From positions 1,116,001 to 1,180,000 of the forward strand of contig NZ_CP079946.1 in the NCBI RefSeq assembly GCF_019968905.1: DNA of 64,000 bases, written 5' to 3'. The stretch comes from Corallococcus sp. EGB. GTDB taxonomy: Bacteria; Myxococcota; Myxococcia; Myxococcales; Myxococcaceae. Positions 17,101 to 23,861 of this stretch are shown piece by piece. A program made the position numbers and the translations under genes. Each line of letters begins with the position of its first letter. Positions within the stretch are counted from its first letter, which is position 1. The notes under the pieces were generated by a model, which saw only the letters and a list, made by a program, of their open reading frames with translations, was not told the origin of the DNA and made no database searches.

Positions 17101-18467
17101 CGCATGATGGTCACGCGCTCCTTCGGCATCTTCAGGTTCTTGTAGGCGACCGTGTCCAGGCGGTTGAGCGTGTCCTGCTCCAGCCAGCCGCAGGCCTTCT
17201 GGGAGGTGCCCGCGATGGTGCAGGCCGAGGCGGACGTAGGCGAGCTGCAGCTCTCGTTGTAGCTGCAGCCGATGTTGCGCTCCGCCACCTTGTTGTCCGC
17301 GGGCGCCTTGAAGTTCTGGTCCATGTTCCAGGTGGCCTTGGAGAAGAACACGGAGACGGATGTCTGCAGGTGCAGCAGGCACTTGCCGTCCTCGGCGGCG
17401 TTGCCCGTGTAGGGCTGGCGCTTGAGGCACGGAGCGACCGTGTCGTTGTCCGTGTTGTGGCGGGCGTCGTAGTAGACGACGGCGAAGAAGACGATCTCCT
17501 TGCCGCCCTGGACGAGCCCCAGGTTCACACGGCGGTCGCCGGTGTTGATCTGGTTGTAGTTGGTGTACTCGGGATCACCGACCGGGGGCGGGGGGAGCTT
17601 GATGCCGCGGAAGTCGTACTGGGAGACGTTGTAGTCCGGCACACCGTCGTAGGTGTCGCTGACGTCCGCGACGGGGGCGAGGTTTCGGTGGACGGTCTTG
17701 TCGCTGTCGTCATCCACCAGCAGGAACACCATGCGGCCGAGGCCCAGGTTGTTGTTCTCCGGAGCGGCCGGCTCCAGCAGGTTGGGGATGTAGTTGAACA
17801 GGCCGCGATCGCCCGTGCCGGTGTCGACCTCGTTGACGCCGACCCAGTCGTTTTCGATGTTGTAGGCGCTGGAGTCCGCGCGGCCTGGACGCGCGTCCGT
17901 CACGTCCTTCTTATGAGCGAAGGTCTTGGCGCAGGTGTTGCGCATCGCCAGCTCGGGCTCGTTGTACTTCTTGCCCCCGGACGTGAAGGTGACGTTGCAA
18001 CGCCGTGACTGGCCCACGTACTTGATGGGCAGGACGGTGTCGTCGTCCGGCGTCATGTTGTAGATGGCTTCGTGCAGGTCGAGGATGCCGTTGTTGTTCT
18101 TGTCGACCAGCTCGTGGGTGACGGGATCCGCGTAGCCGCGCGCCACCACGTCATCCATGTACATGTAGCCCAGCGAGTGCGACGCACCGGCGGACTCGTA
18201 CACGTAGTCGATGGTGACCGTCTGGTCGAACGGGAAGGAGATGTTCTCCGAGTCCAGCTTCTTGAGGTTGGTGTTGAGCTGGAGCCGGCCGTCGGGGCGC
18301 AGGATGATGGTGTTGTTGGCGACGGTGAGACCGTCTGGGCCCAGCTTGAAGTCGCCCTGCTTGTCGTTGGACAGGTCGTCCTGGCAGAGCTGCTGCGCGG
18401 TGGTCAGCGAGGGGGTCGCGACCGTCAGCACCAGCGCCGTGAGGGTTCGTTGAAAGAACGTGCGCAT
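14160..18467 (-). CDS. pilY1: Pilus tip-associated adhesin/assembly factor PilY1
   Basis: About 1435 residues with a Sec signal peptide (ending near TTAQQ). PilY1 sits on the minor pilin complex, primes pilus extension and mediates adhesion. Visible parts: an EF-hand-like loop DKNNNGILDLHE around residues 122-133; a GFEDLNGGGDRDFNDIVF segment near 500, as in DUF4114 domains; the PilY1 beta-propeller starting around 905 (RAFVGTMSGVLHSFDAG); and a calcium-type DLDQDGSYD loop near 1177-1185. ATG 18467 overlaps the cytochrome stop by one base (TGATG); GTG 18470 is possible. The operon position between cytochrome and pilV is consistent with coordinated production of the tip complex. The many DxD/N-rich loops suggest calcium-dependent stability. 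Confidence 0.92.
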   Translation of the reverse strand: MRTFFQRTLTALVLTVATPSLTTAQQLCQDDLSNDKQGDFKLGPDGLTVANNTIILRPDGRLQLNTNLKKLDSENISFPFDQTVTIDYVYESAGASHSLGYMYMDDVVARGYADPVTHELVDKNNNGILDLHEAIYNMTPDDDTVLPIKYVGQSRRCNVTFTSGGKKYNEPELAMRNTCAKTFAHKKDVTDARPGRADSSAYNIENDWVGVNEVDTGTGDRGLFNYIPNLLEPAAPENNNLGLGRMVFLLVDDDSDKTVHRNLAPVADVSDTYDGVPDYNVSQYDFRGIKLPPPPVGDPEYTNYNQINTGDRRVNLGLVQGGKEIVFFAVVYYDARHNTDNDTVAPCLKRQPYTGNAAEDGKCLLHLQTSVSVFFSKATWNMDQNFKAPADNKVAERNIGCSYNESCSSPTSASACTIAGTSQKACGWLEQDTLNRLDTVAYKNLKMPKERVTIMRPGTEPGNLKPAIDRMNFMPHVIVGAPTTDPFRWILGFEDLNGGGDRDFNDIVFMINKENGGGAKSTTITSDVMSDTGDKLGPDFTITKVRFRRQDDVAPYATPGNPPKNIRPNSGCTKAPCWTEEVAGACTASGVKPTITYSIAVDCRVLGTDGKYQKNENPTWVPVPLDNNKQYPDQEVEIDILALGLTGSQLCWKVDISSPSELCRPIIDDVDIGYQAVRSGAYARSSPSTIGNVAVWGVNETPGQNWGVGWNTPGALPAPGNRAYDGGKDYSIRGRLFLQSLYNPENPKATEPKLRWEAGRVMALSLAASNPLNRKLYTINTSGDRKDVKDNDVANTLMPASLCNTYSEIDGRYLYDLNHDGICTVAASTSPYSDRQFLIDWLYGYENANAAIATDKFRPWPFGGINISTVALAVPPYQDPWFLNTKPAERDLFRANFLEPLKTRSTRAFVGTMSGVLHSFDAGDFRNDVTDPCTPGSSQYRGYFVPKSCPNNGTPAPREYGSGSEAFAYMPNLLLSQYRNQYVRFRGSGTLPKPQMDASPSIANMDFGDRNDWDASIKYTWKPETTAQKKKGAKTVLVSATGKASPVVFAMDITNPTDSWYPLPLWEFSLADNDVASAFTAAVAANVPNAPNPVLMPDNSGSRHSPSLGRISWGSSDDKDRRWVAVVGTDYDPGDLRAGAVYLLDMKTGRPLEYGSAKYAGVLTFEQGSGIAAETPLVDLDQDGSYDVMYVPTTAGSVWRVNLKDVATSRKLGSQVKKCMVAHAASALKNHPDASQKELDLQELYSNVAVKVVSTDAGPAVRLYFGTSDSPDKYTDGYKEPDPAHPTYQYHLLAFEDPDPTGSKPCAELKPLWVQKLSPGQKLWGGVAMSANSIYAATAVGTAADICSLDANAHGEAYTANQLSGVLAGGGPAALEGHAISAPVVHDEHLIVLTATGKMKVTGDPESWNNKAGTKGSSRSQIMLWEPLPDGRLPQ

Positions 18468-18910
18468 CACTTCTTCCCCTGGTTCTTCGGCTGGGAGTTC
18501 GCCTTCGCTTCAACATCCGCCTTCTGGAGCGCCGCGGCCTGCTCCTCCATCTGCCGGCGCAGCCGCATCCGGCGCGTCTCCTGCGGAGGCTCGACCACGA
18601 CGGTGGCCAGGTAGCTGGTGAGAGCATCCAGCTCATCAGGCCTCAGCAGGCGCGTGTCGCAGTCCGTCTTGGGGTTGAGTCGGTGGGGAGACTCCACCCA
18701 GGTGCGGACCTCCGCCAGGCTCTTCTTGCGCAGCACCTGGTCCATATAGGGGCCCACCGGCGGGCGGATGCCGAGCATGCTCCTCGGCTTCTCCGTCGGG
18801 GTCCGGGCCTGGTGACATTGCGCGCAGGCCTTGTTGAAGGCCACTTCGCCTCGTTCCTGGGCGCTGGCGAGCGCCGGGATCAGGAGCAGCATGAGCGTCA
18901 GGCGTTGCAT
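18467..18910 (-). CDS. TfcP-like noncanonical cytochrome c of the pilus operon
   Basis: 147 residues: signal peptide (1-17, ALASA), heme-attachment motif CAQCH (Cys29, Cys32, His33), and a final cytochrome helix RPDELDALTSYL. The residue that normally supplies the distal Met just before this helix is Cys84 (KTDCDTRLL), so His/Cys heme ligation is predicted. A charged C-terminal tail (110-147, RRMRLRRQMEEQAAALQ...) extends beyond the normal cytochrome end. In M. xanthus, TfcP is a His/Cys cytochrome c encoded with minor pilins that promotes calcium binding by PilY1 instead of carrying electrons. Position directly before pilY1 with a one-base overlap supports the same role. Met45 or Met56 are alternative ligands. 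Confidence 0.7.
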   Translation of the reverse strand: MQRLTLMLLLIPALASAQERGEVAFNKACAQCHQARTPTEKPRSMLGIRPPVGPYMDQVLRKKSLAEVRTWVESPHRLNPKTDCDTRLLRPDELDALTSYLATVVVEPPQETRRMRLRRQMEEQAAALQKADVEAKANSQPKNQGKK

Positions 18911-18933
18911 GGGGGCTCGTAGGGAATGCGAGG

Positions 18934-19647
18934 TCAGGGGTATTGGGAGATCTCGGTCGTGGAGCGATTCTCGACCGGCTTCTCGTCCGAGTTGGAGCTT
19001 GAATCTTTGGTCGAGCCGCAGCGGGACTGGCCGCAGCCGGGCATGAACTGGGAGTCGCCATCCGCGTTGGTCACCAGGGCCTGGACCATGGAGCGCGTCG
19101 GGCGGCCGTTCGGGGTGGTCACCTCGCCCACGGCGAGGATCCACAGCTGGTCGTTGACATCCACGGTGTTCGAGTCGTCATCCACGTCATCCCGGACGAA
19201 GACGCGGTAGCGCACGTTGTTCTGCTCCGGGAAGTCGACGCCGTCGGGGATTTCCGTGGGAGCCAGGCCCGACTTGAGCACGGTGTAGTAGTTCCATTTG
19301 CCAGCCCCCGCTCCGGGCAGCAGCTCGAACCAGGGGGGATTGGCGCCGGCGAGCCCGGGGATGTCGTTGACCGGAGTGGCCCCACCCAGTGCGGCGGGCA
19401 ACGCCAGCTGGGCCTGGCCACTGTTCTTCGCCATCAGCAGGCGCACTGCCTCACGGCCTTCGGCCAGCCCCGCCTCGGCGGCGAAGAACGCCTGCTTCTG
19501 GCGGCGGGTGTCCGCCTGGGTGTCGGCCTCGCGGCCCACCACGCTGTAGCTGAGCATCACCGCCATCGTCACGACCATGACCGCGCCCAGCGCGAGCAGG
19601 AGCGTGAAGCCACGGGACTGACGGCGGGGGGTTGGGCGACGCACCAT
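18934..19647 (-). CDS. pilX: Minor pilin, PilX/GspK type
   Basis: 237 residues, first gene of the pilus operon. The start at 19647 has AAGGAG nearby. The leader (MVRRPTPRRQSRG) precedes FTLLLALGAVMVVTMAVM. Glu5 is absent, as in PilX and GspK, which cap the pilus tip. FFAAEAGLAEGREAVR after the membrane helix is the usual PilX pattern. An acidic segment VRDDVDDDSNTVDVND and a Cys pair (CGQSRC) occur in the C-terminal half, followed by a Ser-rich tail. The 23-base gap to the cytochrome gene implies cotranscription. Confidence 0.8.
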   Translation of the reverse strand: MVRRPTPRRQSRGFTLLLALGAVMVVTMAVMLSYSVVGREADTQADTRRQKQAFFAAEAGLAEGREAVRLLMAKNSGQAQLALPAALGGATPVNDIPGLAGANPPWFELLPGAGAGKWNYYTVLKSGLAPTEIPDGVDFPEQNNVRYRVFVRDDVDDDSNTVDVNDQLWILAVGEVTTPNGRPTRSMVQALVTNADGDSQFMPGCGQSRCGSTKDSSSNSDEKPVENRSTTEISQYP

Positions 19648-19700
19648 CGGGGGCTCCTTCACGTGCCTCTGGGGGGAGGCACGTCTTGGGAAGCCCGATT

Positions 19701-19717
19701 TAGCAATCTTCGTGCCT
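19701..19717 (-). promoter_or_regulatory. Predicted sigma-54 (-24/-12) promoter of the pilus operon
   Basis: On the minus strand 19717-19701 reads AGGCACGAAGATTGCTA. This matches the -24 element (TGGCACG, one mismatch) and the -12 element (TTGCT) with the exact 12-base GG-to-GC phase. The start of transcription would be about 19690, some 43 bases before the pilX start codon. Sigma-54 promoters need an enhancer-binding ATPase, so the operon is likely switched on by an NtrC-type regulator not seen in this window. The M. xanthus pilA promoter is known to use sigma-54. Confidence 0.7.
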
Positions 19718-19841
19718 GGAGGTCGGAGGCTCAACCCGCCGGAATAAGGGATGTCCCTCATCCGGGGGGGTGCCGTCTGACGTCAACCGGCTGCGCAAAC
19801 TTTGCGAGCCCCCTCATTCTTGCGAGGCGGGCTCGCGGCTC

Positions 19842-20171
19842 TCAGCGCTGGCCGGCGCGGATGGCGGCGCGCAGGCGGATCATGTCGTCCAGGACGCCGG
19901 GGTCCACCAGCTCCAGCGCGGCCCTCTGGGAGATGGCGCGGGTCTGCTGGCGGTACTCCTCTTCGTCCTCCTCGCCGCCGCCCTTGCCGCCGTCGCTGCC
20001 GCCCTTTCCGCCCTTGCCGCCACCCTTGCCGTCGCCACCCTTGGGCATCAGCGCCACCGGCTGGGAGATGCCCGGCTCCAGGCGGGGGAAGGCATTGGCG
20101 TCGGCGCGCACCGAGGTGAAGAGGCTGACCAGCGACAGGCAGAACACGATGGCGACGGTGAGGGTCTTCAT
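19842..20171 (-). CDS. Small secreted protein with a Gly/Lys-rich segment
   Basis: 109 residues. A signal peptide (1-23, ending TSVRADA) is followed by a central low-complexity run of Gly, Lys and Asp at about 45-65, then an acidic EEDEEEYRQQ stretch and a helical C-terminus. No known domain is recognised. The frame stays open upstream through the next genes, but only the ATG at 20171 gives a signal peptide. It lies between the His/Met cytochrome gene (59 bases upstream) and the pilus operon promoter, on the same strand. Export to the periplasm or surface is inferred; function is unknown. Confidence 0.6.
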   Translation of the reverse strand: MKTLTVAIVFCLSLVSLFTSVRADANAFPRLEPGISQPVALMPKGGDGKGGGKGGKGGSDGGKGGGEEDEEEYRQQTRAISQRAALELVDPGVLDDMIRLRAAIRAGQR

Positions 20172-20230
20172 GGCGGCTCCAATTCTCCCAATCCCCACGA
20201 CGCCTGGACGCGGAGGGTTATTCACAGGCG

Positions 20231-20560
20231 CTATTCCTTCGCCTTGAAGGTGCGGATGTATCCCACCAGGGCGTCGATCTGCTCCGCGGTGAGCCGGTCC
20301 TTGTAGGCCTTCATCTTGGGGTTGTGGGGCGAGCCATGGGCGATGACCTTGCGCAGCTCCGCGTCCGACTCCGCCTTCTGCCAGGTGGCCCGGCTCATGT
20401 CGGGGATGGACTCCTTCTGGCCCATGCGCGTCTGGGCGCGGCCGTCCGGGCCATGGCAGTTCTTGCAGCTCTTGTCCCAGAGGGCCGCGGCGTCCTCGGC
20501 GTGGGTGACGGCGGGGGCACACAGCAGGAGGGTGGACAGCAGGAACCACCGCGAGGTCAT
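20231..20560 (-). CDS. Class I cytochrome c, small periplasmic
   Basis: 109 residues: signal peptide (1-21, THAEDA), CKNCH heme motif (Cys32, Cys35, His36) and Met83 (NPKMKAYKDRLT) before the last helix TAEQIDALVGYI. This is a conventional His/Met monoheme cytochrome c, unlike the His/Cys-type protein about 1.6 kb downstream. Electron shuttling in the periplasm is the default role. It is preceded by a membrane protein gene 42 bases upstream and followed by the Gly/Lys-rich secreted protein, all on the minus strand; a functional link to the pilus genes is possible but not shown. Confidence 0.85.
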   Translation of the reverse strand: MTSRWFLLSTLLLCAPAVTHAEDAAALWDKSCKNCHGPDGRAQTRMGQKESIPDMSRATWQKAESDAELRKVIAHGSPHNPKMKAYKDRLTAEQIDALVGYIRTFKAKE

Positions 20561-20602
20561 GCACGGTCTCCAGGGGAGGGGGACGCCAGTATAGCCACGC
20601 CC

Positions 20603-22297
20603 TCAGGACCCCGCCCGGGGCCAGAAGGCCACGGTGGGGCGGCCGGGGGGCTGGAGCCAGACGGACTCCAGGAAGCGCACCGCGTTCTGGTCCGCCCGGT
20701 CGTTGCGGGTGAACAGCGCCTGCGCGCTCGCGAGCACCGCCAGCGTGGTGAGCCCCGCCACCCAGGCCGCGGGCGCCAGCGCGCGTCCATCCGCGTCGCG
20801 GCCCAGCGCGACAAAGACGCAGGCCGCCACGGCGATGAGCGCCGCGAACAACACCGCGCCCGCCAGCGCCGTGGGCAGCCCTGCGAAGGCGAGGAGGTTG
20901 GGCGGGAGGTAGCCATCCACGAGGAGCGGCCGGGCCAGCGCGAGCACGGGGGTGGAGACGTCGTCGGGGATGTAGTTGACGAACGTGGCCAGGCCGGTGA
21001 CGACCACGGACGCCGCGCACAGCATGGCCGCGATGCCGGACAGCACCGGCCGGCCCGCGCCGCGCAGCCGCTCCAGCACCAGGCCCGCGGGCAGGAGCAG
21101 GAAGGGCACCAGCCCCGTGAGGTGCCGCGGCCCCGTCGTCCAGCCCCACGAGTCGTAGGTGAACGACGAGGTGAAGTACGTGTAGCCGGCGAGCGTCGCC
21201 GCGGACATCCAGAAGAGGGCGCGTCCTTCCGGGGACGTGCGGCCCAGGCGCTTGAGCAGCACCAGCCCGGGCAGCGCGAGCAAGAGGAACGGCGACAGGG
21301 TGAAGAGGCCCCGCAGCGGGGAGAAGAACGACAGCGTGAAGGCGCGCGGATCCGGCGTGCGGATGCCCAGGAAGCCGCCCAGGTGCCACGGCTGGTAGGC
21401 CGCGTCGTTGAGGTGCTTGTAGCCCGTCTCCAGCGGGTGCCCGAAGGTGGCCTGGTGGTAGAGCCCCAGCGCCACGATGAAGGGCAGCGCGCCCAGCACG
21501 GCGAGCCCCGTGGCCCGGCCCAGCTTCTTGAGCCTTGCGGCCCAGGGCTCCGGGGTGCCCAGCACGGTGAGGACGGCGTAGAGGATGAGGCCCAGCACGC
21601 CCAGCGCGCCGGTGTACTCGGCGGCGACGGTGGCGCCCGCGCACGCTCCGGCCACGACGTAGCCTCGCTCGCGCCACTCGCCCCGCGACAGGCGCCAGAG
21701 CGCGTAGAAGCCCGCGAAGAGCAGCACCGCCGTCGTCTGGTGGCTCATGAAGAGCAGCGAGTAGCTGAACGCGAGCGAGCCCAGCGCGTACGTCACGGTG
21801 ACGCCGTCCGCGACGACGGGCGACAGGAACGCGGAGAGGAACCGGCGCACCAGCCACAGGAGCCCCAGCGTGGGCAGCACCGTGAGGAAGAGGCGGCTGA
21901 AGAAGACGAGCGGCACCTCCGGCACGGCGTAGCGGTGGCCGCCGCCCACGGCCCGCAGGGCCGCGTACACGGGCACCGCGGCGAAGGACAAAAGTGGCGC
22001 CTTGGACGGGTAGTAGCGCCCGTCCATCACCGACAGGTCACCCACCGGGCCGTAGTCGCGCAGGGCGCGGTTGATCTCCAGCGTCCCGTCCTCCACCAGG
22101 GCGCGCGTCTGCCACAGGCGGCACAGCTCGTTGGGCGAGCGCAGGCCCGGGTGGTACGGGAAGAGGAGCACGTAGAGCGCCACCATCGCGGCCCACAGCG
22201 CCTTCGGCAGGCCGGTGGCGCGGGGCAGGGGCGCCACGCCGGGTGACGCCGGGGCCGCTTCGACGGGCGGCGGGGGAGAGTCGGGCGCGGCGCTCAC
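20603..22297 (-). CDS. Multi-spanning membrane protein, glycosyltransferase-C (PMT/ArnT)-like
   Basis: 564 residues from a GTG start, with roughly 11-12 predicted hydrophobic helices. After the first helix comes an acidic/polar loop (SPNELCRLWQTRALVEDG) and then a second loop DGRYYPSKAPLLS, the layout seen in lipid-linked-sugar-dependent GT-C enzymes, where the first loop holds catalytic acidic residues. The family is not certain. It starts seven bases after the stop of the GT2-methyltransferase gene, so they form a unit. A role in transferring a sugar from a polyprenyl carrier to a surface polymer or lipid is inference. Confidence 0.55.
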   Translation of the reverse strand: MSAAPDSPPPPVEAAPASPGVAPLPRATGLPKALWAAMVALYVLLFPYHPGLRSPNELCRLWQTRALVEDGTLEINRALRDYGPVGDLSVMDGRYYPSKAPLLSFAAVPVYAALRAVGGGHRYAVPEVPLVFFSRLFLTVLPTLGLLWLVRRFLSAFLSPVVADGVTVTYALGSLAFSYSLLFMSHQTTAVLLFAGFYALWRLSRGEWRERGYVVAGACAGATVAAEYTGALGVLGLILYAVLTVLGTPEPWAARLKKLGRATGLAVLGALPFIVALGLYHQATFGHPLETGYKHLNDAAYQPWHLGGFLGIRTPDPRAFTLSFFSPLRGLFTLSPFLLLALPGLVLLKRLGRTSPEGRALFWMSAATLAGYTYFTSSFTYDSWGWTTGPRHLTGLVPFLLLPAGLVLERLRGAGRPVLSGIAAMLCAASVVVTGLATFVNYIPDDVSTPVLALARPLLVDGYLPPNLLAFAGLPTALAGAVLFAALIAVAACVFVALGRDADGRALAPAAWVAGLTTLAVLASAQALFTRNDRADQNAVRFLESVWLQPPGRPTVAFWPRAGS

Positions 22298-22304
22298 GCG
22301 GGCG

Positions 22305-23636
22305 TCAGACGGCGCGGCCGACGGCGAACAGGCTCATGCCCACGGGCAGCTTCACCTGGCGCTCGGCCTGGGCGAACAGGGGCGCCAGCGTGTCGTAGAG
22401 CTTGAGCTGGAGCTTGGGCACCGCGCGGCGGCGCAGGATGCGGCTGTTGACGAACCAGCCCGGCAGGCCGACCAGGTTCATCCACTCCAGCGTGTCCACG
22501 CGGAAGCCGTTCTCCTCCAGCACCGCGCGCAGGGACTCCGGCGTGTAGCGGCGGTAGTGGCCCACCGCCTCGTCGATGGCGCCGAACAGCTGCGGCAGCG
22601 CCGGCACGAGGATGAGCACGCGGCCGTCCGGCTGCAGGATCTGGCGGAAGCGGCGCACCGCGGACGCGTCGTCCGGGATGTGCTCCAGCACGTTGGACAG
22701 CACGATGGTGTCCAGGTTCTCCGCCTTCAGCGACTCCCAGTCCGCCAGCGCCACGTCGGAAAGGTAGGGGCGCACGTGGGGCTTGCCGCGGAACATGTTC
22801 TTCAGGCGGTCCACGTAGAAGCGCTCCACCTCCAGCGCCACCAGGTGCTCCGCGCCGCCCTCCAGCTCGCGGGTGATGGTGCCGATGCCGGCGCCGATCT
22901 CCAGCACGCGGCGGCCCATGTGCTCGCGGAAGCGGCGGCCCAGCCACTGGTTGTAGTGGATGGCGCCGTCCATGCGCTCCAGGGTGGAGTAGCCCTCGTG
23001 CTGGTTGTCCGCGTCATCGCGCACGGTGGCGTAGCGCACCAGCGTGCGCAGGCGGGCCAGGTGAGCGGAGGCCGGGCGGCGCGGCACGGCCTGCAGCGGC
23101 GGCAGCGTCACCTCCGTGAGGCGGAAGAGCTGCGCGGCCATCTTCACCACCAGCTCCGCGTCCACCGAGTCGTCGTCGCTGGTGAGCTGGATGGAGCGCA
23201 GCGCGTCCGTGCGGAAGGCGCGCAGGCCGGTGAGCGGATCCGCCAGGGGCACGTCGGTGACGAAGCGGGTGATGCCCCCCAGCGCGCGCTCGGCCACCAT
23301 CTCCGGCGACATGCCGGGGCGCCGGCCGAAGACGCCGTCCGCGGTGTCGTCGCGCAGGGGCTGCACCAGGGCGTCGTAGGTGTCCGGCGAGTAGGCGGCG
23401 TCCGGATCCTGGAGCACCGTGTGGGTGCCGGTGACGTGGGGCAGCGCGGCGCGGATGGCCGCTCCCTTGCCGCCCTGGGCGGCGAGGATGTGGATATTGG
23501 GTCCGGGCGCGACGTCCACGGAGCCTTCGCCCGCGAGCACCACCTGGGCCTGACCGGACAGCGCATTGGCGAACCGGGCGGCGGCGTCGGCGGTGGCGGG
23601 GCTGAAGGGCAGGACGACGGAAAGAGCTGGAACCAT
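22305..23636 (-). CDS. GT2 glycosyltransferase fused to SAM methyltransferase
   Basis: 443 residues in two domains. Residues 1-205 are a family 2 GT-A fold resembling dolichol-phosphate-mannose synthases (QDPDAAYSPDTY as the metal DxD region, then ADPLTGLRAFR). Residues 210-443 are a class I SAM-dependent methyltransferase with motif I VLEIGAGIGT and later LSNVLEHIPDD, close to Methyltransf_11/23 proteins. ATG 23636 is used; the frame extends six codons further upstream. It is divergent from wzc, with 225 bases between, and is followed by the GT-C-like membrane protein. It may make and modify a polyprenyl-linked sugar, or add and then methylate a residue. Confidence 0.75.
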   Translation of the reverse strand: MVPALSVVLPFSPATADAAARFANALSGQAQVVLAGEGSVDVAPGPNIHILAAQGGKGAAIRAALPHVTGTHTVLQDPDAAYSPDTYDALVQPLRDDTADGVFGRRPGMSPEMVAERALGGITRFVTDVPLADPLTGLRAFRTDALRSIQLTSDDDSVDAELVVKMAAQLFRLTEVTLPPLQAVPRRPASAHLARLRTLVRYATVRDDADNQHEGYSTLERMDGAIHYNQWLGRRFREHMGRRVLEIGAGIGTITRELEGGAEHLVALEVERFYVDRLKNMFRGKPHVRPYLSDVALADWESLKAENLDTIVLSNVLEHIPDDASAVRRFRQILQPDGRVLILVPALPQLFGAIDEAVGHYRRYTPESLRAVLEENGFRVDTLEWMNLVGLPGWFVNSRILRRRAVPKLQLKLYDTLAPLFAQAERQVKLPVGMSLFAVGRAV

Positions 23637-23861
23637 GGCGCCGCTCACTACCACAGGCTCTTCCGGGGTGCGCGTTCACGGACCGGCCCGGAACGGATGG
23701 AAGGGGGGCATCCAGGCGGCGTCCGTTGGATGGACAACCCGCCCCTCCCGTTGCACGCTCCGGACGTTGTTTCCCCCAGCGCGATGTGGGTGCAGGTCGG
23801 GTCCGGAGACATTCGGGCCGGTGGAGACCGCCCGCGGCAGCCACTTCCGGAGAGACGCGAC

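Noticed and set aside
15714-18008. Plus-strand open frame opposite pilY1
   Set aside because: Val/Asp/His-rich antisense of PilY1 with no signal or domain.
23637-23861. Housekeeping promoter for wzc in the divergent region
   Set aside because: A TTGCAC box is present near 23752, but no -10 element at a fitting distance could be read with confidence.
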